A DNA stretch of 64,000 bases, taken from assembly GCF_020360975.1 (NCBI RefSeq), contig NW_025408671.1, positions 3,782,001 through 3,846,000 on the forward strand, written 5' to 3'. The position numbers were made by a program, and so were the translations under genes. Of the stretch, positions 12,881 through 22,390 are shown piece after piece (position 1 is the first letter of the stretch; the number at the start of each line of letters is the position of its first letter). The notes below the pieces were generated by a model. That model was given only the letters and a program-made list of their open reading frames with translations. It searched no databases and was not told where the DNA came from. The stretch comes from Hirsutella rhossiliensis (taxonomy: Eukaryota; Ascomycota; Sordariomycetes; Hypocreales; Ophiocordycipitaceae).

Positions 12881-13467
12881 CAGCCTCGGCAGAAGAGACG
12901 GTCACGTCACGCGCGGGCTCCTTCTCCGCATACACGACGCTGCCCTTGTCAATGACCATGGCATACCGGGCCGTGCGCTCGCCCTTGAGCCAGCCAAGCT
13001 TCTTGGAAAAGGCCGTGTCGGTATCGGACAGGAAGAGCTGTTCGGCCTTGATCAGCACATGTGATGGGTCCGACGACAAGTTCCAGCATACAATATCATC
13101 ATTCTTGATTTGGTTGGCCTTGCCCCAGGCGCTCATGACATAGGCGTCATTATAGGCGATGACGGCGACAGTGTCGACGCCCTTTCCCTTGAACTTGGCC
13201 AAGCTGCTGATGTAGCCGGGGAGATGCTTCTCGGAGCAGGTCCCGGTGAAAGCGCCGGGGACGGACACGAGGACTATCTTTTTGTCGGCAAACTCTATGG
13301 CTTGGATTAGCAACGCCGTGGCGTCTAGCCGAGGGCACAGCACCTTTGGAGGCATCGTAGGTCACGGGGATGCCACAGCTGTTGATGGAGCTCTTGTCCT
13401 CGCTGTAGGGAATGTATGAGAAGGCAACGCCGTCGGGGAACCTGTCTCCAGCGCGGAGCCCGGTCAT
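12876..13467 (-). CDS. Peroxiredoxin (PMP20/Asp f 3, Prx5-like), C-terminus cut by the LTR
   Basis: A thiol peroxidase that reduces H2O2 and organic peroxides; fungal relatives are peroxisomal or cytosolic. Exons 13344-13467, 13092-13294 and 12876-13037 are joined by two GT-AG introns of 49 and 54 nt. The second intron is a multiple of three with no stop, so it can look like an 18-residue insert, but removing it restores KNDDILFLSDTD of the family. The product is 162 residues with the peroxidatic Cys C61 ([12 protein letters not shown]) and a second Cys, C31. The reading frame ends SSAEAV then TAA, and that TAA lies in the retrotransposon LTR. Across the insertion the original strand reads on as LAQL and TGA, a PTS1-like tail now lost. 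The MFS gene is divergent, 356 bp away. Confidence 0.9.
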
Positions 13468-13823
13468 GGCGCCTGGTGGTGCGACGAGGACGGTGTATTT
13501 CTTTTTATCAATTCCCCAGATGCTCTTCTCTTTAATGCTGATGCCTCGACTCCGCTCTGCTCTTCAGCACTCACAGATGCGCCATTGCTCGTTGAAGTAA
13601 CGGCCCTTAAATAGTCTTATATAGTCTTACACCCGTCAGCCAAGACCTACTTCGCACACTCCCCCCCCCTTTTCCCCCCCCCCCCCTCCCCCCTTTCTCC
13701 CCCTCTTCTTCTCCCACCTCTTCCACTTCTCCCGCCTCTCCCACCTCTCACTCAACTGAGACATGCTCAACACTACGGACTGACGAATATCACCGGTCGC
13801 CATGCGTCGGGCCGCGAGATAAG
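13468..13823. promoter_or_regulatory. Shared divergent promoter with a long polypyrimidine tract
   Basis: It separates the divergent peroxiredoxin and MFS genes. At about 13660-13755 the plus strand is almost wholly C and T, including two long C runs, and leads towards the MFS start. Such CT tracts are usual before ascomycete start codons, though this one is unusually C-rich. An 11-bp direct repeat TATAGTCTTA occurs near 13609-13630. Confidence 0.5.
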
Positions 13824-15455
13824 ATGCTTGGCCTGGTCGGCACCCGACTTTCTCGACTGTTTCTTGCATCTCCTCCACTCGCGCCTCGTCGAGCTCGACC
13901 GCCCGCAATGGCCTCGGCTCTCCGCAGGCCCGTCCAATGGCTGTGCCACGAGTTTGGCGTCGCGTCCGTCTACACGACGGGCCCGGACACTTGGCTCGTC
14001 ATCTTCTCGCGCACATGCCGCATGTTTGCCTTTGGCGCCATCTCCCTCATCATTGCCCTCTTCCTGTCCGCCCTCGGCTTCTCCGACTTTCGGATTGGCC
14101 TCTTCATGACCTTGACCCTGGCCGGAGACGTCGTCCTCTCCCTGGCCACGGCTCTGGTTGCCGACCGGATAGGCCGCCGCCGCATCCTCTTGCTGGGGGG
14201 CTCGCTCATGGTGCTCTCGGGCGCCGTCTTTGCCTACTTTGAAAACTTCTGGATCCTCCTCGGCGCCGCCGTCGTCGGCGTCGTCAGCGCCACTGGCGGC
14301 GACTTCGGGCCCTTCCGCTCCGTCGAGGAGTCGACCCTCTCCCACCTGACGACACCCTCGACCCGGTCCGACGTCTTGTCCTGGTATGTGACCACGTCGA
14401 CGCTCGGCTCGGCCGTCGGCACCGAGCTTGCCGGCCGCGCAGTCGACTATCTGCTGCGCTTCAACGGCCGCTCCATCATCAACGCCTACCACGCCATGTT
14501 CGGCATCTACGTTGCCATGGGTGCATTGACCATTGTCTCCACGCTCCTCATGAGCAAGCGGTGCGAGGCCGACGAGTCGTCCGAGCAAGATGCCATGGCC
14601 TCGGAGCCTCTGCTTGGCGAGGAGCCGAACGCAGAGGGAAGCAATGAGTGTCACAATGCCGACGGATCGCCACCTGCGAGCCCGGCTACACCACCCGAGG
14701 AAAGCCCACGCGACCAGAGCTCGCCGGAGCCTCAGTCTCGCTTGGCCCGAATGTGGAGGGCGAGTCGCCTCGCCCAAATCTCGTCAGACTCTCGCTCTGT
14801 CGTCATCAAGCTATGGATCCTCCTGACCATAGACTCCTTGGCCGACGGCATGGTCTCGTACGCCCTGACAAACTATTATCTCGCGAGAAAGTTCGACCTT
14901 TCCGAGTCGTACCGAGGAGACATCATGTCCATCAGCTACCTACTCATGTCTATATCCACCATCTTTGCAGCGCCGCTTGCTCGTCACCTCGGCCTCATCA
15001 ATACCATGGTCTTTACGCACCTGCCGTCCTCGGCGGCCGTGCTGCTGTTCCCCATCCCCCAGAGCGTGGGCATGACCATCACCCTGCTCTTTGTCCGCAC
15101 CGGCCTCAACAACATGGACCAGGCCCCGAGAGCCGCTTTTATAGCCGCCGCGGTCAGGCCCGAGGAGCGGACGGCCGTCATGGGCATTACGGGCTTGTTG
15201 AGGACGTTGGCTTCGACCATCGGCCCTAGTCTGACTGGTTTCCTTGCCGGCACCGACAGGTTCTGGATAGCCTTTGTCATTGCGGGAGCCTTGCGCATCG
15301 GTTACGACCTCGGCCTTTTTTTCCTCTTTGTCGGCCTGAAGCTGCACGCTCTCGAGCCAGCAGAGGACCAGGCTTATGATCCGACGCGATCCGACGAGGA
15401 GACAACTTCTGCCGAGGCTGTAGATGGCGGAAGGGCTGCCTTGGCAAGAGATTAG
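13824..15455 (+). CDS. Major facilitator superfamily transporter
   Basis: A 543-residue membrane protein, or 515 if translation starts at the second Met (13908, MASALRRPVQW), which lies closer to the conserved part. About twelve hydrophobic segments are arranged six plus six around a hydrophilic loop (residues about 245-325, acidic and Pro/Ser-rich). The family signature between helices 2 and 3 is ADRIGRRRILLLGG. It is uninterrupted by introns. The substrate cannot be read from sequence. It ends 138 bp from, and converges on, the PEP mutase gene, so export or uptake of a phosphonate is a possibility, not a conclusion. Confidence 0.88.
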   Translation: MLGLVGTRLSRLFLASPPLAPRRARPPAMASALRRPVQWLCHEFGVASVYTTGPDTWLVIFSRTCRMFAFGAISLIIALFLSALGFSDFRIGLFMTLTLAGDVVLSLATALVADRIGRRRILLLGGSLMVLSGAVFAYFENFWILLGAAVVGVVSATGGDFGPFRSVEESTLSHLTTPSTRSDVLSWYVTTSTLGSAVGTELAGRAVDYLLRFNGRSIINAYHAMFGIYVAMGALTIVSTLLMSKRCEADESSEQDAMASEPLLGEEPNAEGSNECHNADGSPPASPATPPEESPRDQSSPEPQSRLARMWRASRLAQISSDSRSVVIKLWILLTIDSLADGMVSYALTNYYLARKFDLSESYRGDIMSISYLLMSISTIFAAPLARHLGLINTMVFTHLPSSAAVLLFPIPQSVGMTITLLFVRTGLNNMDQAPRAAFIAAAVRPEERTAVMGITGLLRTLASTIGPSLTGFLAGTDRFWIAFVIAGALRIGYDLGLFFLFVGLKLHALEPAEDQAYDPTRSDEETTSAEAVDGGRAALARD

Positions 15456-15593
15456 AGTGCTGGGTTCGGAACCGCGGAACTGCGTCGTCAATCACAGGGG
15501 CTGCCAAGAATATATGTAGAAGGAATATCAATGTTTTACTAAGAAGTCAGTGCAAGAGATTAACGTTCTTCGTACATGATTATTCCAACCACC

Positions 15594-16922
15594 TTATTTG
15601 GACTTGGTCGTCGGCAACTTCCACGAACCCGAAACTCCCATCCTGGCCATCCACCCTCGAGTATAGCTCCTGACCGAGTCGCCGAACCCCCTCTGCCATC
15701 GACGGTAGCGCAGCTGCACCTTGCCCTTGCTGGGAAGGCTGTCCTCCGAAGTCGAGGCCGAAATGGCCCTGGATCCGGGGAGTACAATGGGCCCGAGCCT
15801 GTAGGAAATTTGGCGCCCGTTGATTTCCAGCAGCTCCTTGACAGGAATCAGGTGCTCGTCGGCTCCGCAAGCCATCTTGGCATCCAAAAGGCACCTGGCG
15901 GCGGCCTTCATGCGTTCCGTGGCCGCGGCTTCCAGCCCCTGAAGATAGGCCTTCGCTTCACCCCCGAGATACTTCCTCTCCAGCATCTTGGGCATAAGGC
16001 AGCCAAAGTTTCGAGCTTTTAGACAGACGTCCAACTCTGAGTCCCGGGAGAATAGGTCTAGCTGCTTGGGTAGGATGTCTTGGGAAATCTCGTTGCCGGC
16101 GTTGATCTTGGCCCGCATCAGGTGGTTGGCGTAGATGACGACGCTGGCTCCCGCGTCGTGCAAGACGTCTTCGGGGGTCTTTGAGTACGTCGTTGGCACG
16201 ACGACGAGAGGCGTGTCGGGATCTTTGGCTCGGAATTGCCCGAGAAACGAGAGAACCTCGTCTGCCTGTTTGCTTTTGCTGTGGATCATGATTGCGTCCG
16301 CTCCGGCGTCGCGGTAGACCTCTGCGCGAGCCAGCGCCTCGGCCAGTGCAGCCTGGACCGAGGCCTTCTCCTCAGCCGTGCTGGACTGGACGACTCGCGT
16401 CGTGAAGCTTTCGATCCGGGCCGTGACCATGAAGTCTTTGTGCGTCGAGGCCTCCTTGAAGATGCGTATCGTGTCGGCGAACTCGTGCATATCTGCCTGC
16501 CCCTGAGAGGCCGACGAGCTCGCCAGAGAGTTGACCTTCTTCCCGGGCTCAGCCACCTCCTTGTCCTCGATGATGACCATGCCGACGCCCATGGCTACCA
16601 GGACGGCCACCAGCGCCGGGATCTCTGCCGCCGGGCCGCCGCTGTCGGCGTCGTATGCCGCACATAGCTCGCGAGACGCCTTCTGCGGCGTGCCGCCGTA
16701 GAAGTCGATGAGGGAGGCGCGCTGTAGCGGCGAGATGATTTCGGAGTCCGGAATCCCCAGGTACGTTGTTTGGGTGAGGCCGCTGATCCAGACGCCGTGG
16801 AAAGCCTGGTTGTCGGCGCCCACAGCACTCCTCACAATGTCTTCGGAGTTGCGGTCATGGGCCTCCAACAAGTGGATACGCCCATTGCCCTGAGCAAGCG
16901 CTGATCTGACCGAAATGGGCAT
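15594..16922 (-). CDS. pepM: Phosphoenolpyruvate mutase (PEP phosphonomutase family)
   Basis: PEP mutase rearranges PEP to phosphonopyruvate, forming the C-P bond that starts nearly all phosphonate biosynthesis. The 442-residue frame shows the isocitrate lyase/PEP mutase barrel: HLLEAHD (17-23), WISGLT (45-50), Mg-binding DADSGG (91-96), EDK (119-121), NSL (131-133), ARIESF (168-173), IMIHSK (211-216), VPTTYSKTP (242-250) and YANHLMRA (264-271). The classical gate motif is EDK, five residues, NS; here nine residues separate them (EVAEPGKKV), so the gating loop is longer. After about residue 285 there is a C-terminal extension of about 150 residues not present in short bacterial enzymes. The frame is open to 17039, but the extra 39 residues are hydrophobic and unlike the family, so I start at 16922. 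Its partner gene lies head-to-head at 18676. Confidence 0.88.
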   Translation of the reverse strand: MPISVRSALAQGNGRIHLLEAHDRNSEDIVRSAVGADNQAFHGVWISGLTQTTYLGIPDSEIISPLQRASLIDFYGGTPQKASRELCAAYDADSGGPAAEIPALVAVLVAMGVGMVIIEDKEVAEPGKKVNSLASSSASQGQADMHEFADTIRIFKEASTHKDFMVTARIESFTTRVVQSSTAEEKASVQAALAEALARAEVYRDAGADAIMIHSKSKQADEVLSFLGQFRAKDPDTPLVVVPTTYSKTPEDVLHDAGASVVIYANHLMRAKINAGNEISQDILPKQLDLFSRDSELDVCLKARNFGCLMPKMLERKYLGGEAKAYLQGLEAAATERMKAAARCLLDAKMACGADEHLIPVKELLEINGRQISYRLGPIVLPGSRAISASTSEDSLPSKGKVQLRYRRWQRGFGDSVRSYTRGWMARMGVSGSWKLPTTKSK

Positions 16923-18675
16923 GTTGATGTTTCCGAAGCGCAAGACGTGTAAAATGACAAGTTCCGGCGATAGCCTCGAGACGAAGAAACAGATACTACA
17001 GCCTACCACGAAGAGCAGGGCGCAAGGGAACCAGCACACTGGTTTCCTAACTGTCGCTCACTTATACTCAGAGTTTCAAGAAAATGACTGTGCTCCGTGC
17101 TGGGACGGCACAAATGGATCACATGGATAAGCTACGTATGAGCGGTTCACCTATGTATCCTAGCCGTGTTCTCTCTTAGTCCTTGCGGTGAAGCTGCGTA
17201 GGGAGTAGTCCGTGGAGCATCTCGGGATAGCTTCCCTTCCGTCAGCCACCGTGGTGCATTGTGCCCCATGTGATTTACGGCAGGATATCGAAACGCCGTG
17301 GAGTGTCTATAGACCTTCTGTTCGATTGGAGACATATACAGCCCCAATGGATGCCTCTGGTGGAGCGTTCCGCTTTTGCCCGGTCAAGCGGTTGATTGCT
17401 TTCCACAGAAGCTTGCCATGTTGCAATGGCACCACTCGCGTGACATATTGCCCATCCCGTCTTTATGCACAAGGGTCTGAGACATTGTGCCGCACTCTTG
17501 GCTCGGTAAAGTAAGCCCTTGGGCATATAGGGCTAGAATGCTTCGTATCATCATCGCCGCGTCGAATGACGTTTATATCGTCAGCCATTCAGAAAGTCAT
17601 CGTTGAATCAACCGACTTGATAAGAGATTGTCAGGGCCACCTAAGGCGCACAAGGCAGGCTCGCTGTCTCAGCCGTTGGTTGACTCGTCACCGAGGTAGT
17701 TTTGCCAAGGACGGTAACGGCATATTACGCGCGTATATGCATCTTGAGAACGTAAGTACATGGAGTTACACCATGTTTGCCAAGCTCAGCGAGAGCAAAC
17801 CACAGGAATGATTTTGTCATGGCTCAAGGTCGACACAGGATTTTATTCAATCGAGTCCCCTCATGGAAGCTACTCCATATGCAACAGCATATAATTTGAC
17901 GGGGCCATGGAGCGGCAGGCGTTTGCTCCAACATCTCTTTAGCTCAACCAGTATAGTATGTCTTGGCCAGCTTTCACATAGAGCTAAGCCCGTAGGGTCA
18001 GCTCAGGAGGTTTCCGGCACTATTACGGATACAGTACTGCTAAGTGACATCAAGTTAGGATATTACCCCTAGTAAATAACGAGGGATTAGGTTTGTACGC
18101 CGCGGAGAATAGGAGTCATATATCGTTGCTCTTACTCGTGTATGACTAGCCTACACCTTCCACTCTGTTCTGAGAGCACATAATTGTGCATAGGCCTGCG
18201 TGCTGTCCGCCCCTTTGCACCTGGAAGGCTCGACTTTCCCTTTCTTATCTGGTCGGGACACGACGACTTGCTCGAGCTGAGTGAAATTGATGCGCCAGCT
18301 CGAGGATCCGACCCACCATCCCTGCACCTTGCACCTATCGTGCTAGGGTATGCGGAAAGATAGTGCCGTTACGCATCTCAGATGGGAGAAGGCCTGCCGT
18401 CCAGTGCCGAGATATTGTCGGGATGAGCACGTGTCCAGTAGCCATTTCCACCCGGAGTTGGAGACCCGTGCCCATTGTGGGATGCTTGAGCCACTGCCGC
18501 TGGCCCCAAAACCATATCCTCTGCATTACTTGCAGCCAGGTCACGGCCTGAATCTCGGTGACGCTTCTACGTTTGGCTGTCGAGTCCACACTTTGCTGCC
18601 CATCACCAAAAACCTCTCCTGTTGCCTGTGTTCAGGAATCCCTGAGTCGTCTTGCGTTTCATCTTCCCTGGAAGC
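16923..18675. promoter_or_regulatory. Divergent intergenic region between pepM and the decarboxylase
   Basis: 1.75 kb between two divergent genes of one pathway, hence a candidate for shared control. Only short overlapping frames are present and none resembles a protein I know. I identify no transcription-factor site or transposon. Confidence 0.45.
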
Positions 18676-19866
18676 ATGCTCCCTTTCGACCCTAGAGAGT
18701 TCCACGACCATGTGCTCAAGCTCAACGGCATAGAAGCCGTCTTTGGAGTGCCTGACTCCACCCTAAGCGGACTGTTGAGCTACTTTGCCGCGACCCAGGA
18801 TGTGCCGCAGCATATCGTCCTGGCAAATGAAGGGGGCGCGGTTGGGCTGGCCGTGGGCTACTACCTGTCTACCAGGAAAGTCGCCCTGTGCTATTTGCAG
18901 AATTCGGGATATTCCAACGCCTTGAATCCGCTGCAGAGCCTGGCCGCCAAGGAAGTATTTGGGACCCCGATGCTGCTCATGATAGGGTGGCGTGGCAAGC
19001 CGGGGATCAAGGACGAACCGCAGCACGCATTGATCGGTCCGAGGCTCCTAAGCAACCTGGAGGCCAACGATATACCATACGAGCAGATTCCTGACACAAT
19101 CGCCCAGTCCAAAGACACAGTTGCGCGTCTCATTGCAACGTCTCTGGACAAGCAAACACCGGTCGCGTTGATTGTGCCGCCGGGAGCATTTTCCAAATAC
19201 GAGGGCAAGGCTCCGCTGGACAGCTCGCCCGCCAGGAGAGCAGGCCATGTAGCAGCAACAAGATGGCTGTCCTCTGCTTCGGACTTCGGACTCTCTCGCG
19301 AACAAGTCGTCCGAAGTGTCCTCGCGCATATGAAGGACACAGACGTCTCCGTCTCTTCACTGGGTGGGAACTCTCGCGAGCTATACATGGTCCGCAAGGC
19401 GAGAGGAGAGTCGCTCGGGAGCAATTTCTTCTGCATCGGAGCCATGGGTCATGCCTTTGCTGTTGCGAACGGTGTCAGGATGGGAGCCCCTTCCAGCCGT
19501 CGGCTATTTTGCATCGACGGTGACGGATCTTTTCTCATGCATGTCGGGAACAATGCCGTTCTGGCCGACATATCGCAGCCGGGTATAGTCCATGTCGTCA
19601 TCTTCAACGGAGTGCACAGCTCGACTGGGAGCCAGCCTCTCACGATAAGCAGGAACGCATTCCTTGCCATGGCCGAGGGCCTCGGCTACCAGCAAAAGTT
19701 CTTCGTGGACGAGGCAAACGGATTGGAGAGGGCCTTGCAGCAGTCATCGGGCGGTGGAAGTGCACTCATTGTCGTTGTCGCAAATACTTTGGTTTCTGAC
19801 AGCCTTCCGCGACCGTCCGAATCTCCATATGAGCTCAGAGACATGTTCATGAAAACCCTTGCCTAG
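18676..19866 (+). CDS. ppd: Phosphonopyruvate decarboxylase (ThDP-dependent)
   Basis: It decarboxylates phosphonopyruvate to phosphonoacetaldehyde, pulling the unfavourable PEP mutase equilibrium forward. The 396-residue frame has the two-domain layout of the family. The pyrimidine-binding domain has GVPDSTL (24-30), catalytic Glu in ANEGGAVGLAVGY (50-62), YLQNSGYSNALNPL (73-86), and IGWRGKPGIKDEPQH (103-117). The pyrophosphate-binding domain has NSRELY (232-237), IGAMGHA (254-260), and the ThDP motif DGDGSFLMH (281-289) with its Asn in FNGVHSSTGSQP (310-321). Length matches bacterial Ppd (about 370-400). The first ATG in frame is 18676; the frame is open a little further upstream but without an ATG. 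No intron or damage is seen. Clustering with pepM is the standard signature of phosphonate biosynthesis. Confidence 0.93.
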   Translation: MLPFDPREFHDHVLKLNGIEAVFGVPDSTLSGLLSYFAATQDVPQHIVLANEGGAVGLAVGYYLSTRKVALCYLQNSGYSNALNPLQSLAAKEVFGTPMLLMIGWRGKPGIKDEPQHALIGPRLLSNLEANDIPYEQIPDTIAQSKDTVARLIATSLDKQTPVALIVPPGAFSKYEGKAPLDSSPARRAGHVAATRWLSSASDFGLSREQVVRSVLAHMKDTDVSVSSLGGNSRELYMVRKARGESLGSNFFCIGAMGHAFAVANGVRMGAPSSRRLFCIDGDGSFLMHVGNNAVLADISQPGIVHVVIFNGVHSSTGSQPLTISRNAFLAMAEGLGYQQKFFVDEANGLERALQQSSGGGSALIVVVANTLVSDSLPRPSESPYELRDMFMKTLA

Positions 19867-20201
19867 GTCGATGCTGGAGCTCTCCGGTCTTGAGGCACAA
19901 CCCGAACCAAAAGGCCAGATGCGAGATGGTCGTAGTGGTCTTGCCTGAGTCGATGGCGCTGGCGTCGGTTGGTGATCTAGGGGTCAGCATGACGGCTCAT
20001 ATAGCTGGCCGCTTTTAACAATGTCTTATTCGAGGGAACGCAGCTACTATATCGCACTACACTCTTTGATTAAGATGGACTTAGTAGGTCGCCGTGTTTA
20101 TATAGCATGTGCTTACTCTCAAACAGCTATTTGAGAGTATAACGGAAGAGTGCAGTAGGGTGGGCACATATGGATGAAAGCAACGATGCACAGTGACTTT
20201 T
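19867..20201. other. 3' flank of the decarboxylase gene; no gene seen
   Basis: This stretch holds the decarboxylase 3' untranslated region and becomes more AT-rich towards 20100. No third phosphonate gene (aminotransferase, dehydrogenase or nucleotidyltransferase) is present here. Confidence 0.4.
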
Positions 20202-20564
20202 CTATGACCCTATACGTCGCTTAATAAAGAGTAAATTACTGTTTTCAGCGTCACCAAGCGTGAAGTACCCGATCTTGTTCTCTATACCATATGATTCGAT
20301 AAAGTCGAGGGCTTCTGCCGCGATGTTGGAGCCAGAATGGCTAGCAGAGACCTCGAACAGTCCCAGAACGATATTACAGGGCTTGTTCTCGTCGTCTCGG
20401 CAGAAGCACATGATCCCATACGGCGCGTGACGATCCCCAGACCTCCAGCCGTCAAAAGAGATATAGACTAGGCTAGGGGAGCTCGGGAGAATCGCTGTAA
20501 TCTTCTTTTTATGCTGTTCATATGACGCCATGATCTTTTTGCGAACAGTGTCGATTAGCATCAT
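20202..20564 (-). pseudogene. hAT-family transposase fragment
   Basis: A 120-residue remnant contains YISFDGWRSGDRHAPYGIM, an Ala-Glu-Ala helix (NIAAEALDFIESYGIENKIG) and YFTLGDAENSN. This is the start of the RNase H-like core of fungal hAT (Restless-type) transposases, with the first catalytic Asp in the DGW segment. The N-terminal zinc finger and the rest of the core and dimerisation region are missing. It is not RIP-mutated. Confidence 0.7.
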
Positions 20565-21864
20565 GAAGCTTCACAGAGAGACTGAGATTTGCGAAAGTTT
20601 CTTGTGTCCTATGGCTTTAAACGAGAGGTTAATATCGACAATTCATTATATTAGAAGCCATTAAAAATGCTCCAAAGACCACAATTTTCAATATCAATAA
20701 TAACGAGTACGAGGTGTACTGCCGCGAACCTATGATGATGATATTAAGTCCGTTAAAATGGTGGTGAAAATCAGCGTAGCGAAGATGATTCCCTAACTTA
20801 TCTTTAATAACCGTCGATATTCTATTAATCGCGCCTATGTCTACTAAGATAGAACGACTCTTCTTGAAAGCTAAAGTTACGGTAGCTAACTAGCAAGGAT
20901 CTATAAATATTAAAGCTTTAAATCTCTTAGAATGTCTACGATCCTAAGATAGGAGCGTTTTAATAGTCTATTCGGAAGTAAGTTTGCTGCCTCGTAAGGA
21001 GTACGTTCGTCTAATTATAGATTTTAGTATTACTATTAAGGAGAGTAGGTATAAGAGGCTATAGTTATACCTAGTAGACCTAATAGTTATATATAAGGAA
21101 GCCTGCCTAACTAATATAACTCCCCTAGCCTAAGGACATTATATAGGCTTAACTTAGGTATAGGAATATCTTAATGCCCTCTTTTAGCTAGCTATATATA
21201 GTTACTATACCTATATAAGCCCCTCCCTTATCCTAATAGATAGACTAAGATATGCATTACTAAATTTACCTTTCTATGCCCTTATTTCTTCCACTGTGCT
21301 CTCAAGCCCCTGCTTGAGAATTACTATTTCGGTCCGGCAGCCACGGGGACAACCTCCGACGCGTATGATTCAGTAACGTGATAAGGAAGGTGGCGGTAGA
21401 GACAATTCGGCGATGGCATTGGGAAACTTGGAGGTAGATACAAGGAAGGGCCAAAAGTTGTCTTTTATTCAGCCGAAGGCTGTCTGTCTCTACATTAATC
21501 CAGAAGTTTTCCGAATAGTGAGGGTTTGGTGCAGACAGGGATTAATAAAGTTTCCCTAGCTCTAATTGGTCCAAAATTTGTATGCTATCCGCGAATCGTC
21601 CGGCAATTGGATAACGGCTCCTAAAAGGTGGGCGGGCTCCTTGGTTTGTTTAATTGAAATTTCGCGACATGGAAACTTCACCCCACAAATCTCAACTCGG
21701 CGGCGCTCTGAAGGTTTCGGGGTCCCGAATAAGATATCCTTCTGCTTCTGTCGCAGTAATTAGTTCGGGCTAACCATGTAAGGTAGATGCGAGAGTAGAT
21801 GCGAGGCGAGATCAACCACAGCCGATGCGGCCTGTCATCCAAGTCACGGCCAAAAACCTCCTGG
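20565..21864. other. AT-rich, partly RIP-like debris without a gene
   Basis: 20,640-21,280 is AT-rich and poor in CpA/TpG, an outlying RIP patch. 21,280-21,860 returns to moderate GC with only short frames. No terminal repeats were identified. Confidence 0.4.
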
Positions 21865-21865
21865 C

Positions 21866-22390
21866 GCGGCAGCTGCACCTAATAACAAGGCGGGCAGCCC
21901 TGCGAAGCAGATGCCCGTGTGTATTGGCGCTCGTGTGATGCTGACGTTCAACCTTTGGCAGCCAATTGGCCTCTGCAGTTATGCAACGGCGCTCGCGGTA
22001 CGGTCTACGAGATCGCCCGGGCACCTGGGGCCGATCCGACGCAAGACCCGCCCTGTGTTATCATGATGGAGTTTGGGCGGGCCGGTCGTCTTTACCATTT
22101 GCGACAGCTTAACCACCAGCGGCGGCAGGCAAATGGTGCCGATTCTCCTAATAGAGAGGGACTTCCCTTGTTAGAGCCAATCTTTGCTCTTGCTCTTAGT
22201 TTCCCCTAATCGTATACTAGGCAATCGCCGTGCATAAGTCGCAAAGCATCACCGAGGACCTGATCGTTACGGACCTATCCTGCCGTGACTTTTAGACCGG
22301 TTTAAGCTACGTGGCCGTGTCGCGAGTGAAGATATTGCTCGATACGCCGTTCAACCACAGTCACCTACTTACGCGTCTCCGCCAGAGGGC
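21866..22390 (+). pseudogene. PIF1-like helicase C-terminus (Helitron-type remnant)
   Basis: A series of fragments in order: CIGARVMLTFNLW at about 21,920-21,960; after a shift, LCNGARGTVYEIARAPGADP and PPCVIMMEF; then VHKSQSITEDLIVTDLSC and, after an in-frame TAG, GLSYVAVSRVK with TPFNHSHL at 22,220-22,370. These are the last motifs of PIF1-family helicases as found in fungal Helitrons and PIF1 paralogues. Frameshifts and a stop make it a pseudogene. Whether it was a Helitron is inference, as no Rep domain or CTRR end was found. Confidence 0.7.

Noticed and set aside
13038..13091. An 18-residue insertion in the peroxiredoxin
   Set aside because: It has a GT donor, a CTGAT-type branch site and a CAG acceptor, and removing it restores the conserved NDDILFLSD sequence, so it is an in-frame intron.
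12643..13467. Peroxiredoxin as part of the phosphonate locus
   Set aside because: The family is a general antioxidant enzyme and nothing in sequence links it to phosphonates; adjacency alone is weak.
13650..13760. CRISPR-like or satellite array
   Set aside because: It is an irregular pyrimidine tract without unit repeats. No CRISPR array exists in the window, as expected for a eukaryote.
16923..17039. Hydrophobic N-terminal extension of the PEP mutase, possibly a membrane anchor
   Set aside because: It has no counterpart in the family; the internal Met at 16922 gives the usual start a short distance before the LLEAHD motif.
17330..17870. Possible tRNA B-box-like sequences (GTTCGATTGG near 17,327; TTCAATCGAGTCC near 17,845)
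   Set aside because: No matching A box or cloverleaf stems at the correct spacing. No tRNA or rRNA was found in the window.
18652..18675. An extended N-terminus of the phosphonopyruvate decarboxylase from 18652
   Set aside because: The triplet at 18652 is TTG, not ATG. The first ATG in frame is 18676 and the protein from there already has the family's N-terminal length.
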